Below are positions 1 to 9,774 of a stretch of 40,844 bases of DNA, piece after piece (the stretch's first letter is position 1; every line of letters begins with the position of its first letter). The position numbers were made by a program, and so were the translations under genes. Where the stretch lies: positions 1 to 40,844 of the forward strand of contig VBEK01000136.1 of assembly GCA_005889135.1 (NCBI GenBank), read 5' to 3'. The DNA is from Chloroflexota bacterium. GTDB lineage: Bacteria; Chloroflexota; Dormibacteria; Dormibacterales; Dormibacteraceae. The notes beneath the pieces are model-generated. The model did no database searches, had not been told where the DNA came from, and saw nothing but the letters and a program-made list of their open reading frames with translations.

Positions 1-311
1 CGGAGGATGCGGTGCTCCCTGAGCTTGGCCTTGAGCAGCCCGAGCGTCAGGCGGGTGCCGTAGACGGGCACGTTCAGCCTCTTGAGCGCGAACGGCAGCC
101 CGCCGATGTGGTCTTCGTGGCCATGCGTGAGGACGATCCCGACGACTTCCTTCACCCGCTGCAGCAGGTAGGAGATGTCCGGCAGGACGAGGTCGACGCC
201 AGGCATGTCTTCCTGCGGGAACATCAGACCGGCGTCGACGACCAGGATGCTGCCCTGCCACTCGAGCGCCCACATGTTGATGCCGACCTCGCCGAGGCCG
301 CCCAGCGGCAC
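1..311 (-). CDS. rnj: Ribonuclease J, N-terminal part (runs off the left edge)
   Basis: RNase J is a metallo-beta-lactamase-fold endo/5'-exonuclease of RNA decay and maturation. The fragment reads VPLGGLGEVGINM, then DAGLMFPQEDMPGVDLVLPD, then the metal-binding HGHEDHIGG, all typical of the RNase J amino terminus. The rest lies beyond position 1. The start is a problem. The GTG at 311 is the only ATG/GTG/TTG in this frame downstream of the in-frame stop at 588-590, but conserved-looking sequence (LRY) continues upstream of it and no Shine-Dalgarno precedes it. The frame overlaps the end of the uracil-DNA glycosylase gene upstream; a GTA codon at 335-333 overlaps that gene's TAG. Identity is certain; the start is not. 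Confidence 0.9.
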   Translation of the reverse strand, partial: MPLGGLGEVGINMWALEWQGSILVVDAGLMFPQEDMPGVDLVLPDISYLLQRVKEVVGIVLTHGHEDHIGGLPFALKRLNVPVYGTRLTLGLLKAKLREHRIL

Positions 312-331
312 GTAGCGAAGGCGCGGGCTGG

Positions 332-943
332 CTACAGAAGGCGTAGCTGCTCTGACTCCGGCCTGGGCGCAGTCATCGCTATCGGAGGCGGAGGCGGCGC
401 CAGGATCTGGTCGAGATAGCGCTTCAGGGCGTCGAAGTCGCGCTCGAGGTCGGCGACGAGGGAGCCGTTGTGCAGGGCCGCCGCGGGGTGATAGAGGGGC
501 ACGTAGGCGACATCGCCGCGCCGGATCATGCTGCCGTGGATCCGGGAGATCGACCCCTGGCCGGGCATCAAGCGCTCGAGGGCGTGCCTACCGAGGATGA
601 GCACGACCTTCGGCTTGACCAGCGCCATCTGCTCCTTCAGGTAAGGCGAGCACGCCTCGACCTCGTTGGGCATGGGATCGCGGTTCATCGGCGGCCGGCA
701 CTTGAGGACGTTGGTGATGTACACGTCGGCGCGGCTGAGCTCGATCCGTGCAAGGAGCGTGTCTAGCAGCTTGCCCGCTGCGCCGACGAACGGCTCCCCC
801 TGACGGTCTTCGTTGAAGCCGGGCGCCTCGCCCACGATCATCACGTTCGCAGGGCACGGTCCCACGCCTGGAACCGCCTGCGTGCGCGTCGCGTGCAGCC
901 CGCAGTTCTTGCAGGCGCGAATGGTGTCGTGGAGCGTCAGCAG
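332..943 (-). CDS. Type-4 (iron-sulfur) uracil-DNA glycosylase
   Basis: Removes uracil from DNA in base-excision repair. Family features are GEAPGFNEDRQGEPFVGAAG (uracil-binding region), the NVLKCRPPMNRDP block, and the later HPAAAL motif. Four cysteines expected to hold a [4Fe-4S] cluster are visible: CKNC near the N-terminus, and a C-x15-C pair in KCRPP...EACSP. The only canonical start is GTG at 865, but it lies downstream of the CKNC pair, which the open frame clearly encodes at 913-902. An in-frame TGA at 967-965 limits the gene upstream. No ATG/GTG/TTG lies between that stop and the CKNC codons, so a CTG at 943 or 940, next to a GGAG, is the best guess. It follows dapA by about 10 bp and precedes rnj. 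Confidence 0.9.
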   Translation of the reverse strand: MLTLHDTIRACKNCGLHATRTQAVPGVGPCPANVMIVGEAPGFNEDRQGEPFVGAAGKLLDTLLARIELSRADVYITNVLKCRPPMNRDPMPNEVEACSPYLKEQMALVKPKVVLILGRHALERLMPGQGSISRIHGSMIRRGDVAYVPLYHPAAALHNGSLVADLERDFDALKRYLDQILAPPPPPIAMTAPRPESEQLRLL

Positions 944-953
944 CTCCGGCGCG

Positions 954-1862
954 CTAAGCGACTTTCACTCCCGGCCTGGCGAAAGTGATGTATTCGCCTG
1001 CGTCGTTGATGGTCTTCATGACCGACTTCAGCTGCTCGTCGGTGAGAGGGACAAGCGGCAGCCGGAACGGGCCCGCGTTGAAGCCAATGGCGTTGAGCAC
1101 CGACTTGATCGGCACCGGGTTGGCGGCGGTCGTCATCAGCGCCTTGATCACCGGAAGCAGGCCGTGGTGGATGTCCTGCGCGATCTCATTGTCGCCGCGA
1201 CTGTGAGCGTCGATCAGCTTCCTCATCGAGCGGCCGGCGATGTGCGAGACGACGCAGATGACGCCGTAACCGCCGACGGCGAGTATGGGCAGCGTCCAGC
1301 TGTCGTCGCCGCTCCACACCTTGAAGCGGTCGGGCTTGCCGGCGCAGACCAGTCCGACCTGGTCGAGGTCCCCGCTCGCCTCCTTGACGCCGACGATCCC
1401 CGGCAGCTCGGCGCAGCGCAGCGTCGTGGCCGCGGTCATGTTGATCGCGGTCCGGCCCTGGATGTTGTACATGATGGTGGGGCCGACCTCCGAGATCGCC
1501 TTGAAGTGCTGGTACATGCCCTCCTGCGGCGGCTTGTTGTAGTACGGCACCACGGCCAGCAGGGCGTCGGCGCCGGCCTTCATCGCCAGCTCGGAGAGCT
1601 CCACCGAGTGGTGCGTGTCGTTGCTGCCCGTGCCGGCGACGACGTTCTTGCCCGGGATCGCCTCCTTGACAGTACGCACCAGTTCGATCTTCTCCGCGTC
1701 GCTCAGGCTCGGCGATTCGCCGGTCGTACCCGAGACGACGACGCCGTCGGAGCCGTCGGCGACGAGCATCGTGGCAAGCTTGCCCGCGGCGTCGTAGTCG
1801 ACCTTCCCGTCGGCTTTCAACGGGGTGACCATGGCCGTGAGGAGTCGTCCGATCTCTTTCAT
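954..1862 (-). CDS. dapA: 4-hydroxy-tetrahydrodipicolinate synthase
   Basis: Condenses pyruvate with aspartate semialdehyde, the first committed step of the diaminopimelate/lysine branch in the cytoplasm. The 302-residue product has the normal length. The GTTGE motif lies at about residues 45-49, PYYNKPPQEG at 107-115, the catalytic tyrosine in MYNIQGRT (Y132), and the Schiff-base lysine in GVKEASGDL (K160). The ATG overlaps the asd stop as ATGA, so the two are translationally coupled. This places the aspartate-semialdehyde producer directly before its consumer. The motif reads YNIQGRT where many homologues have YNIPGRT, a minor variation. Confidence 0.97.
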   Translation of the reverse strand: MKEIGRLLTAMVTPLKADGKVDYDAAGKLATMLVADGSDGVVVSGTTGESPSLSDAEKIELVRTVKEAIPGKNVVAGTGSNDTHHSVELSELAMKAGADALLAVVPYYNKPPQEGMYQHFKAISEVGPTIMYNIQGRTAINMTAATTLRCAELPGIVGVKEASGDLDQVGLVCAGKPDRFKVWSGDDSWTLPILAVGGYGVICVVSHIAGRSMRKLIDAHSRGDNEIAQDIHHGLLPVIKALMTTAANPVPIKSVLNAIGFNAGPFRLPLVPLTDEQLKSVMKTINDAGEYITFARPGVKVA

Positions 1863-2896
1863 GCTTTCACCGTTCCAACCGCTCCCATCTCGATGGCCTG
1901 CTCAGCGATCTGGACCGCATTGAGCGCCGCGCCCTTGCGCAGGTTGTCGGACACGATCCACAGCAGAAAGCCGTGCCTGGCGGACGCGTCGTCGCGAATC
2001 CTTCCGACGTAGACCTCGTCCGTGCCCGCAACGCCGTGAGGCGTCGGGTAGAGCTTGGCGTGCGGGTCGTCCTGCACGATCACGCCCGGCGCCGAGCCCA
2101 GGAGCGTGCGGACCTCGTCGGCCGTGATCTTGTCTTTGGTCTCGATGAACACGGACTCGCCATGGCCGACCGGCACCGGCACACGGACGCAGGTGGCGGC
2201 GATGCGCAGCTCGGGCTCGTGGAGGATCTTGCGCGTCTCGTTGACGATCTTGACCTCCTCCTCGTTGTAGCCCCCCGCCTCCGGATGCCAGCCGCCGGGG
2301 ACGACGTTGTGCGCGAGCTGATAGGGGTAGGCGGCCACGCTCGGCGTCTTGCCGTCGGCGATGGCCTTCGTCTGCTCCTCGAGCTCCTCCACCAGCATGC
2401 GGCCAGCGCCTGAGGCCGACTGGTAGGTCGAGACCAGGACGCGCTCGAGGCCCGCCTTCTGCTTGATCGGGTTGAGGATGACAGCGAGAGGGATCGCGCA
2501 GCAGTTCGGGTTGGCGATGATGCCTTCGTTCTGGGGGATGTCGTCGGGGTTGACCTCCGGGACGACGAGGGGCACGTTGTCCTTCATCCGCCAGGCCGAG
2601 CTGTTGTCGATCACGAGAACGCCCGACTCGGCCGCCACCGGTCCGTACATCAGGGCAATGTCACCGCTGGCGGCGAAGAGCGCGACGTCGATGCCTTTGA
2701 ACGCCGACTCCTTGATCTCTTCGACCTCGAGCGAGCTGCCGTTGTAGGGGACGGTCAGTCCCTTCGACCGCTCGGAAGCGAGGGCGACGACGCGCGCGCT
2801 GGGGAAGTTGCGCTCTGCGAGCACACGCAGCATCTCGTTGCCGACCAATCCGGTCGCGCCGACGACAGCAACGTTTAGTCGCTTGGAGGTGGGCAC
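1859..2896 (-). CDS. asd: Aspartate-semialdehyde dehydrogenase
   Basis: NADPH-dependent reductive dephosphorylation of aspartyl phosphate to aspartate semialdehyde, the branch point to lysine/DAP, threonine and methionine. The 345-residue protein opens with the Rossmann motif VVGATGLVG (about 10-18), has the nucleophilic cysteine in ANPNCCAI (C132), and the active-site histidine in VPVPVGHGES (H245). It starts with GTG at 2896, five bases after the stop of the upstream membrane protein. It overlaps dapA by 4 bp. Together with dapA and dapB it forms a lysine/DAP cluster interrupted only by the small membrane gene. Confidence 0.97.
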   Translation of the reverse strand: MPTSKRLNVAVVGATGLVGNEMLRVLAERNFPSARVVALASERSKGLTVPYNGSSLEVEEIKESAFKGIDVALFAASGDIALMYGPVAAESGVLVIDNSSAWRMKDNVPLVVPEVNPDDIPQNEGIIANPNCCAIPLAVILNPIKQKAGLERVLVSTYQSASGAGRMLVEELEEQTKAIADGKTPSVAAYPYQLAHNVVPGGWHPEAGGYNEEEVKIVNETRKILHEPELRIAATCVRVPVPVGHGESVFIETKDKITADEVRTLLGSAPGVIVQDDPHAKLYPTPHGVAGTDEVYVGRIRDDASARHGFLLWIVSDNLRKGAALNAVQIAEQAIEMGAVGTVKA

Positions 2897-2900
2897 GGCG

Positions 2901-3527
2901 TCAGTTTACTTCCATCCGGCCGAATTGGGAACCGGCGTCGAGCGTCGCCACCCGCTGCTCCTGAAGCTGATGAACGGCCAGCGCGAAAACGGGGTGCACA
3001 TTGCGGAGCTCCACAACATTTCCGAGGCCCCGTACCCACTGCGCGGTCACGATTCCTTGTGGACCCACCCTTGGCCTGACCACCAGGTAACCGATCGCGC
3101 CGAGGATGAACGTGATCAGTCCGAGGACCAACAGGAGCAGTCCCATGGCTGCCTGTCGCCCATGCATCTCGGGCGCGAGGACGATCGCACCCAGACCCCA
3201 GAACGCCGCCGCGATGCCACCGACGAGCAGCCCGGTGAAGGTCCAGAAGACGATCCGCAGCGTGCGCCGGCTGGACCGGGTCAGAGGCAGCCATCCTCCG
3301 GCCCGGCGCGACACCGCCGCGGTGAGCAGAACGATGGCCACCAGTCCGATGCCTGTGAGCAGGAGCGGGAGTATGTGCAGGGCGCCGGCCCATTCCGGGG
3401 CGGTCACAAAGCGGAAACGGCCCCACACCTCCGCCGGCCGTCCGGACATCGCGCAGATCGGTGGGAGGTCCCGCCTCTCGAGCTGTCGCGCCCACACGCG
3501 AACCCGATCGGGCTTGGCCTGGTGCAA
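2901..3527 (-). CDS. Uncharacterised membrane protein with three predicted TM helices
   Basis: Not recognised as a named family. The 208-residue product has a soluble N-terminus with one notable stretch, LPPICAMSGRPAEVWGRFRF (about 21-40). Three hydrophobic segments follow, at roughly 46-72, 90-117 and 124-150, and then a basic/polar tail. The TTG at 3527 follows an in-frame TGA directly, so the frame cannot begin earlier; a GTG about ten codons further in is an alternative start. It lies between dapB (33 bp upstream) and asd (5 bp downstream) in the same orientation and is probably co-transcribed with the DAP genes, but nothing in its sequence links it to lysine synthesis. Confidence 0.7.
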   Translation of the reverse strand: MHQAKPDRVRVWARQLERRDLPPICAMSGRPAEVWGRFRFVTAPEWAGALHILPLLLTGIGLVAIVLLTAAVSRRAGGWLPLTRSSRRTLRIVFWTFTGLLVGGIAAAFWGLGAIVLAPEMHGRQAAMGLLLLVLGLITFILGAIGYLVVRPRVGPQGIVTAQWVRGLGNVVELRNVHPVFALAVHQLQEQRVATLDAGSQFGRMEVN

Positions 3528-3559
3528 TCAGCGCGAGCTGGAGGTGCTCATCAAGCTGG

Positions 3560-4302
3560 TCATCGCAGCCCCAGCAATTCATCCAACGCGCGGAAGAAGC
3601 GAGGCTCGGAGGTGACTCTGCGGATCGCGAGCAGCACGCCCGGGACGTAGGCCTCGCGGCTGGTGGTGCGGTGGGCGATCGTCAGCGTCTGGCCCGGCAG
3701 GCCGAAGATCACCTCCTGGTCGGCGACGAACCCGGGCAGGCGGACGCTGTGCACCGCCACGTTGCCCTCCTCCCCGCCTCGCGTGCCGGCAAGGGTCTCC
3801 TTCTCCGCCTTGCGGTGCGCGAACGGTCTGTCGGTGCCGCGACGCGTGGCCAGGCGGCGCGCGGTCGACAGCGCCGTCCCGGACGGCGCGTCGAGCTTGC
3901 CCGCGTGGTGCAGCTCGATGATCTCGGCGGCGTCGAAATGCGGGGCAGCGATGTCCGCCAGGTGCATCATGAGCACCGCTCCGACGGCGAAGTTGGGCGC
4001 CACGATCCCCCCGACCTTCTTCTCGTGACATGCGGTCTCGATCTTGTCGATGTCCGCGCTGGACAGGCCCGTGGTCCCAACCACCGGCGCGGCGCCGGCC
4101 GCGATCGCGGCGAGCGCGTTGTGGACCGCCTCAGAGGGGCGAGTGAAATCGACGAGCGCTTGCGGCCTCTTCTCGTGGAGGAAGGACGCGAGGTCGTCGC
4201 CCCGCGTCACGCCCCCGACGTAGTCCATCTCGGGCTCGGCCGCGAGCGCCGCCGCGAGCACGGAGCCGACCTTGCCCCTGTATCCCGCGACGGCTACCTT
4301 CA

Positions 4303-4303
<1 letters not shown>
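3560..4303 (-). CDS. dapB: 4-hydroxy-tetrahydrodipicolinate reductase
   Basis: NAD(P)H-dependent second step of the DAP pathway after DapA. The 247-residue protein begins with the nucleotide-binding loop VAGYRGKVG, contains VDFTRP and VVGTTG, and carries the diagnostic catalytic segment ELHHAGKLDAPSGTA with H132/H133 and K136. It starts with GTG at 4303, whose first base is the last base of the pnp stop (TAGTG), so translation is coupled to pnp. Attachment of dapB to pnp links lysine/peptidoglycan precursor synthesis to an RNA-decay gene. Confidence 0.97.
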
Positions 4304-6540
<2,237 letters not shown>

Positions 6541-6541
6541 G

Positions 6542-6563
6542 CCAAATACCTCCAGATATTTGG
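6542..6563 (-). promoter_or_regulatory. Hairpin presenting the pnp Shine-Dalgarno in its loop
   Basis: On the minus strand CCAAATA is followed by TCTGGAGG and then TATTTGG: a perfect 7-bp stem with an 8-base loop containing GGAGG. It lies immediately before the GTG start of pnp. The 150-base rpsO-pnp gap also holds a smaller stem-loop, CGCTC-TGC-GAGCG, near 6618-6630, and a bulged GC hairpin near 6655-6678. In other bacteria pnp is autoregulated through 5'-leader structures; that this hairpin does so here is inference. Confidence 0.6.
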
Positions 6564-6690
6564 GAGGGACCCGGCGGTGCGTTTCTGGGTCAGATTCCTA
6601 GCAGCTGCCTCTGAGGTCGCTCTGCGAGCGGCTTCAGCGAGAGCTTCTAAGAGCTGACCCGCGCGACCGTGCGGGGTCCTCCCGGTTTCG

Positions 6691-6960
6691 TTATCTCCTG
6701 ATCCCGAGCTTGGCGACGAGGGCGCGGTAGCGCTCGACGTCGGTGTCCCTCAGGTAGTTGAGCAGTCGCCGTTGCTTGCCGACCAGGAGAAGGAGGCCGC
6801 GGCGCGAGTGATGGTCCTTGGCGTGCGTTTTCAGGTGCTCGGTGAGCTCCCGGATGCGAGCGGTCGACAGCGCGATCTGGACCTCGGGGGAACCGGTGTC
6901 CTTGTCTGCGCGCCTGTGTTCCGCGATCAGCCTGCCTTTGACTTCGTTCTCTACTGCCAA
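6691..6960 (-). CDS. rpsO: 30S ribosomal protein S15
   Basis: Primary-binding protein of the 30S platform, contacting 16S rRNA and helping bridge to the 50S. The sequence [16 protein letters not shown], then [29 protein letters not shown] and a C-terminal KLGIRR are unmistakable S15. The TTG at 6960 gives exactly 89 residues, the standard family length. The frame stays open upstream, but the extra residues do not resemble S15. A 5-bp stem, GCCAA-N6-TTGGC, overlaps the TTG start. S15 binds and represses its own mRNA in several bacteria, so this could be an operator; that is inference. Confidence 0.97.
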   Translation of the reverse strand: MAVENEVKGRLIAEHRRADKDTGSPEVQIALSTARIRELTEHLKTHAKDHHSRRGLLLLVGKQRRLLNYLRDTDVERYRALVAKLGIRR

Positions 6961-7017
6961 ACTCGGTTGGCAAGTATACGTGGGGCCCGCCAGTCGTCGT
7001 TTCGCCGGCCCATCGCT

Positions 7018-7080
7018 GATAGTCCGGGCTATCGACGCGCCAGGCCCGGCAAAAGCTCCGTTAGTCCGGACTATCGACGG
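7018..7080. repeat. Paired palindrome locus A (ggt-rpsO gap)
   Basis: Two copies of the TAGTC-NN-GACTA palindrome. Copy 1 (7020-7031) is TAGTCCGGGCTA with one arm mismatch. Copy 2 (7062-7073) is a perfect TAGTCCGGACTA within GTTAGTCCGGACTATCG. The copies are exactly 42 bp apart and in the same orientation. The locus begins a few bases after the ggt stop and forms part of the rpsO leader. The remaining gap, 6961-7017, shows no other gene. Confidence 0.85.
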
Positions 7081-7088
7081 GTCTCGCG

Positions 7089-8567
7089 TCACTCACGGAC
7101 GTGCTCCACGCTGCCGTCCGAACGTGGGTCGGCTCCGGCCCGCCACGCGCCCGGGCCATCGATGACGATCGCGTGCGCGTGGCCGAAGGAGCTGTGCCGC
7201 GCGGGCATGAGCTTCACGCGGCGGTCGCCCCGCGCCATCTCTGCGGCGCCGGGGTAGTCCGCCTCGACCGCCAGCGTCTCCCCGTCGACGAGGATCGCCT
7301 TCCGCGGCCGGGCCACCGCCTCGGCGGGATCGAGCCCTTCGTCCACCAGGTTGCGCAGGACCTGCACCTGCAGCTGCGGTTGGCGCTCGCCGCCCATGGT
7401 CCCGAGCGCGGCCCACGGCCGGCCGTCGCGCGCCGCCATCGCCGGGATGAGGGTGTGCATCGTCCGCTTCTTCGGCTCGAGGCGGTTGACGTGCGAGGGG
7501 TCGAGCTTGAAGTAAGCGCCGCGGTTCTGGAGCAGCATCCCGGTGCCCTCTGCCACCACGCCGGAGCCGAAGTCATAGGCCACGCTCTGGATAAGCGACA
7601 CCACGTTGCCGTGCTCGTCCGCGGCGCAGAGGTAGATGGTGTCTCCCGGGCGCGGCGTCGCGTCGGCGCGCGCGGCGGGCTCAAACCGCGGGTCCAGGAA
7701 CGCTTCCGGTGGCGCGTGGGCAAACTCAGGGTCGGTGATGTAGCGGTCGCGCAGAGCGTAGGCCGCGTCGCGCGCGGCCCGGAACTCCTGGCCGGCCTCG
7801 AGCCGGAGCGCGAACGACGCCGCGACCAGACCCACCGTCGGAGGCGGGAGCTCGTAAACGGTGACGTCGCCGTATTGGAATGCGATCGGCTCGACCCACT
7901 GCGACCTGTGGGTGGCGAGGTCCTGGCGCGTGATGAGCCCGTCGCGCTTCTTGATCGCCTGAGCGATCGCCGCGGCGATGTCGCCGCGGTAGAAACCGTT
8001 GATCCCGTGCCCACCGATGTCGCGCAGCGTGGACGCTAGATCGGGGTTGCGGAGCAGCATGCCCCGCTCCATCGGCGGGTAGAGCGCGTACGCCGCGGGC
8101 TCCTTCAGAAGCAGCTCCGCCGCGCTCGCCAGGTTGTCGCCCAGGTCGCGGGTGATGATGTAGCCGTCCTGGGCCAGGCCGGCCGCCGGATCGAGCACCG
8201 CGCCAAATCCGACGCTGCCGAAGCGCTCGAGCAGCCTCCCCCACGCCTCCACGGTCCCGGGCACGGTGACGCTGAGCACGCCTCGGGCGGGCATGTCCTC
8301 GTGCCCGCGCTCGCGCACCGCCTCGACGGTCGCCAGCTCGCCCGACCGCCCGGCGCCGATCAATCCCACGGGAGACGCACCGCCGGCGGGCCAGACGATC
8401 GCCATCAGGTCGCCTGCGACCGAGGTCATGTGCGGGTAGACGACGCACAGCACCGCGTCGGCGGCGATCGCCGCGTCGATCGCGTTGCCCCCATCGCGCA
8501 AGACCTGCGCCCCCACCTCGGTGGCAGTGTGATGAGGGGTGGCAATCACCCCCCGCGTCTTGCCCAT
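7089..8567 (-). CDS. Gamma-glutamyltransferase-family protein (YwrD-like)
   Basis: N-terminal nucleophile hydrolase of the gamma-glutamyltranspeptidase family, which self-cleaves before a conserved threonine and acts on gamma-glutamyl amides such as glutathione. The N-terminal half has [20 protein letters not shown] and an AGDLMAIVW block. The processing/catalytic site aligns with [21 protein letters not shown], with T310 as nucleophile. [11 protein letters not shown] matches the late glycine-rich motif. The 492 residues include no signal peptide or membrane anchor, unlike secreted GGTs and like Bacillus YwrD. The ATG at 8567 has AGGA eight bases upstream. The real substrate is unknown. It lies alone between hairpin-rich gaps. 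Confidence 0.88.
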   Translation of the reverse strand: MGKTRGVIATPHHTATEVGAQVLRDGGNAIDAAIAADAVLCVVYPHMTSVAGDLMAIVWPAGGASPVGLIGAGRSGELATVEAVRERGHEDMPARGVLSVTVPGTVEAWGRLLERFGSVGFGAVLDPAAGLAQDGYIITRDLGDNLASAAELLLKEPAAYALYPPMERGMLLRNPDLASTLRDIGGHGINGFYRGDIAAAIAQAIKKRDGLITRQDLATHRSQWVEPIAFQYGDVTVYELPPPTVGLVAASFALRLEAGQEFRAARDAAYALRDRYITDPEFAHAPPEAFLDPRFEPAARADATPRPGDTIYLCAADEHGNVVSLIQSVAYDFGSGVVAEGTGMLLQNRGAYFKLDPSHVNRLEPKKRTMHTLIPAMAARDGRPWAALGTMGGERQPQLQVQVLRNLVDEGLDPAEAVARPRKAILVDGETLAVEADYPGAAEMARGDRRVKLMPARHSSFGHAHAIVIDGPGAWRAGADPRSDGSVEHVRE

Positions 8568-8625
8568 GTTTCAGATCCTAGGCACTGGGTGGGCCGCGAC
8601 CCGCCCGTTGCGTCGCATCGCCGTG

Positions 8626-8648
8626 GCGGCCGGACTTGCTCCGGCCGC
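8626..8648. repeat. GGCCGGA-N5-TCCGGCC hairpin, copy 1
   Basis: A perfect 9-bp inverted repeat, GCGGCCGGA / TCCGGCCGC, with loop CTTGC, in the 262-bp dgk-ggt gap. The core stem GGCCGGA-N5-TCCGGCC recurs at 24475-24493 in the yebC-ruvC gap with a different loop. This suggests a REP-like dispersed hairpin. The rest of the gap (8568-8829) holds no open frame that looks coding. Confidence 0.6.
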
Positions 8649-8771
8649 GACACGCGTCTGGTTCAGCAGCCCAGACCACGTGTGTGGAAGGCAAATCAGC
8701 AAAGCCCCTCCGCTCCGGAAGGAGTTCGGGCCGCGAAACCGGCGCGAGGGACCGCTGCGGCGGTACTTGCT

Positions 8772-8826
8772 CTGGGCGCCGTTGAGCGGCCCAGCGTAGA
8801 GGAAACCGGGCACGGTTTCCTCTACG
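8772..8826 (-). terminator. Tandem hairpins downstream of the lipid-kinase gene
   Basis: CGTAGAGGAAACCG and its exact complement form a 14-bp stem with a 4-base loop (8795-8826), starting four bases past the dgk stop. A second, bulged stem (CTGGGC...GCCCAG, 8772-8794) follows directly. There is no T-run, so this may be a rho-independent terminator without U-tract, an RNA 3' stabiliser, or both. Its position at the end of the long rimP-dgk transcript supports a 3'-end role. Confidence 0.6.
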
Positions 8827-8829
8827 AAA

Positions 8830-9774
8830 TCATCGGGGGGTTATGAACTCGATCGCGCCGGGTTGGATCTCGAAGAGAGCGGGCAGAAATCCGACCGCCT
8901 CGCCGTCGAGGTCGATACGCACCTTCTCCGGCGACGTCACCGACACCCGCTTGCCGTACATGAGCTCCATCTTCGGGTTGTTCTGGTCGAGGTGCTTGCC
9001 GCTCATGATGTCGTTCATCCCGCGCAGCGTCTCGAGCTTGCCCGCGTCCTTGATCAGGATCACGTCGAACACCCCGTCGGTGGGCGACGCGGCCGGAGCC
9101 ATCTGCATGCCCCCGCCGAAGAACTGGCAGTTCGCGACCACCACCTGCTGCACCTTCTTCAGGTCGTAGACGGAGCCGTCGACGTCGACCGTCATCGGCT
9201 TGTTGTTGAAGCGCATCAGCGCGCGCAGGCCGCCGATCCTGTAGGCGGCGCTGCCGAACCGTTTGGTCCCGTTCCCAACTGTGTACACGACCTCACCGCC
9301 GAGGCCGGCGTCGGCGATGTTGATGAAATGACGCACGCCGGTGGCGCCGTCGTCGGTCGTGTACGTGACGCAGCCCGCGTCCAGGCGCCTGACCATGCCG
9401 CTGCGCAAGATCTCCACGGCCTGCTTCGTGTCGAGCGGGATGCGAAGCGTGCGCCGGAAATCGCCGCCCGTGCCCACGGGCACCATGGCCAGCTTCGTCG
9501 ACGTCGGGATGGGTGCGCTGTTGCGGAAGAAGCCGTTGACGACCTCGTTCAGCGTCCCATCGCCGCCGACGGCGACGACGACCGGGCGTGAGGCAAGCAC
9601 GTTGCGCTGGGCGATCTCGGTCGCCTCCAGCGGGCGCGTGGTCTTCACGACCTCGTAAGGCAGGCCAGACGACGGCAGCCACGCCTCCACGGCGGCCCAC
9701 TCCCTCCCTGCCTTGCCCGCCCCGGAGGCGGGGTTGACGATGAACAGGATCGGCGCGCCGGCGCGGGCGGCTAT
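8830..9774 (-). CDS. Diacylglycerol kinase-family lipid kinase (YegS/DgkB type)
   Basis: ATP-dependent lipid kinase phosphorylating diacylglycerol or a related lipid. The ATP-site motif VAVGGDGTLNEVVNGF and the later MVPVGTGGDF are clear. The conserved N-terminal strand ILFIVNPASGAGKAG is encoded upstream of the only canonical start (GTG 9690). No ATG/GTG/TTG separates it from the in-frame TGA further upstream. An ATA codon at 9774-9772 is preceded by GGGAGG at 6-base spacing and overlaps the TAG of the FAD-oxidase gene as ATAG. I use it as the start, giving 314 residues. A CTG nine codons later lacks a Shine-Dalgarno. Last gene of the operon. Confidence 0.9.
   Translation of the reverse strand: MAARAGAPILFIVNPASGAGKAGREWAAVEAWLPSSGLPYEVVKTTRPLEATEIAQRNVLASRPVVVAVGGDGTLNEVVNGFFRNSAPIPTSTKLAMVPVGTGGDFRRTLRIPLDTKQAVEILRSGMVRRLDAGCVTYTTDDGATGVRHFINIADAGLGGEVVYTVGNGTKRFGSAAYRIGGLRALMRFNNKPMTVDVDGSVYDLKKVQQVVVANCQFFGGGMQMAPAASPTDGVFDVILIKDAGKLETLRGMNDIMSGKHLDQNNPKMELMYGKRVSVTSPEKVRIDLDGEAVGFLPALFEIQPGAIEFITPR

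Noticed and set aside
7018-7080. Paired palindromes as ordinary rho-independent terminators
   Set aside because: No T-runs, both orientations relative to the upstream gene, and an RNA stem of the 12-mer would be only four pairs with a four-base loop. Constant 42-bp spacing is not a terminator property.
8568-8829. tRNA or small RNA gene in the dgk-ggt gap
   Set aside because: Several stems are present but no cloverleaf with T-loop consensus or CCA end could be made. They are better described as hairpin repeats.
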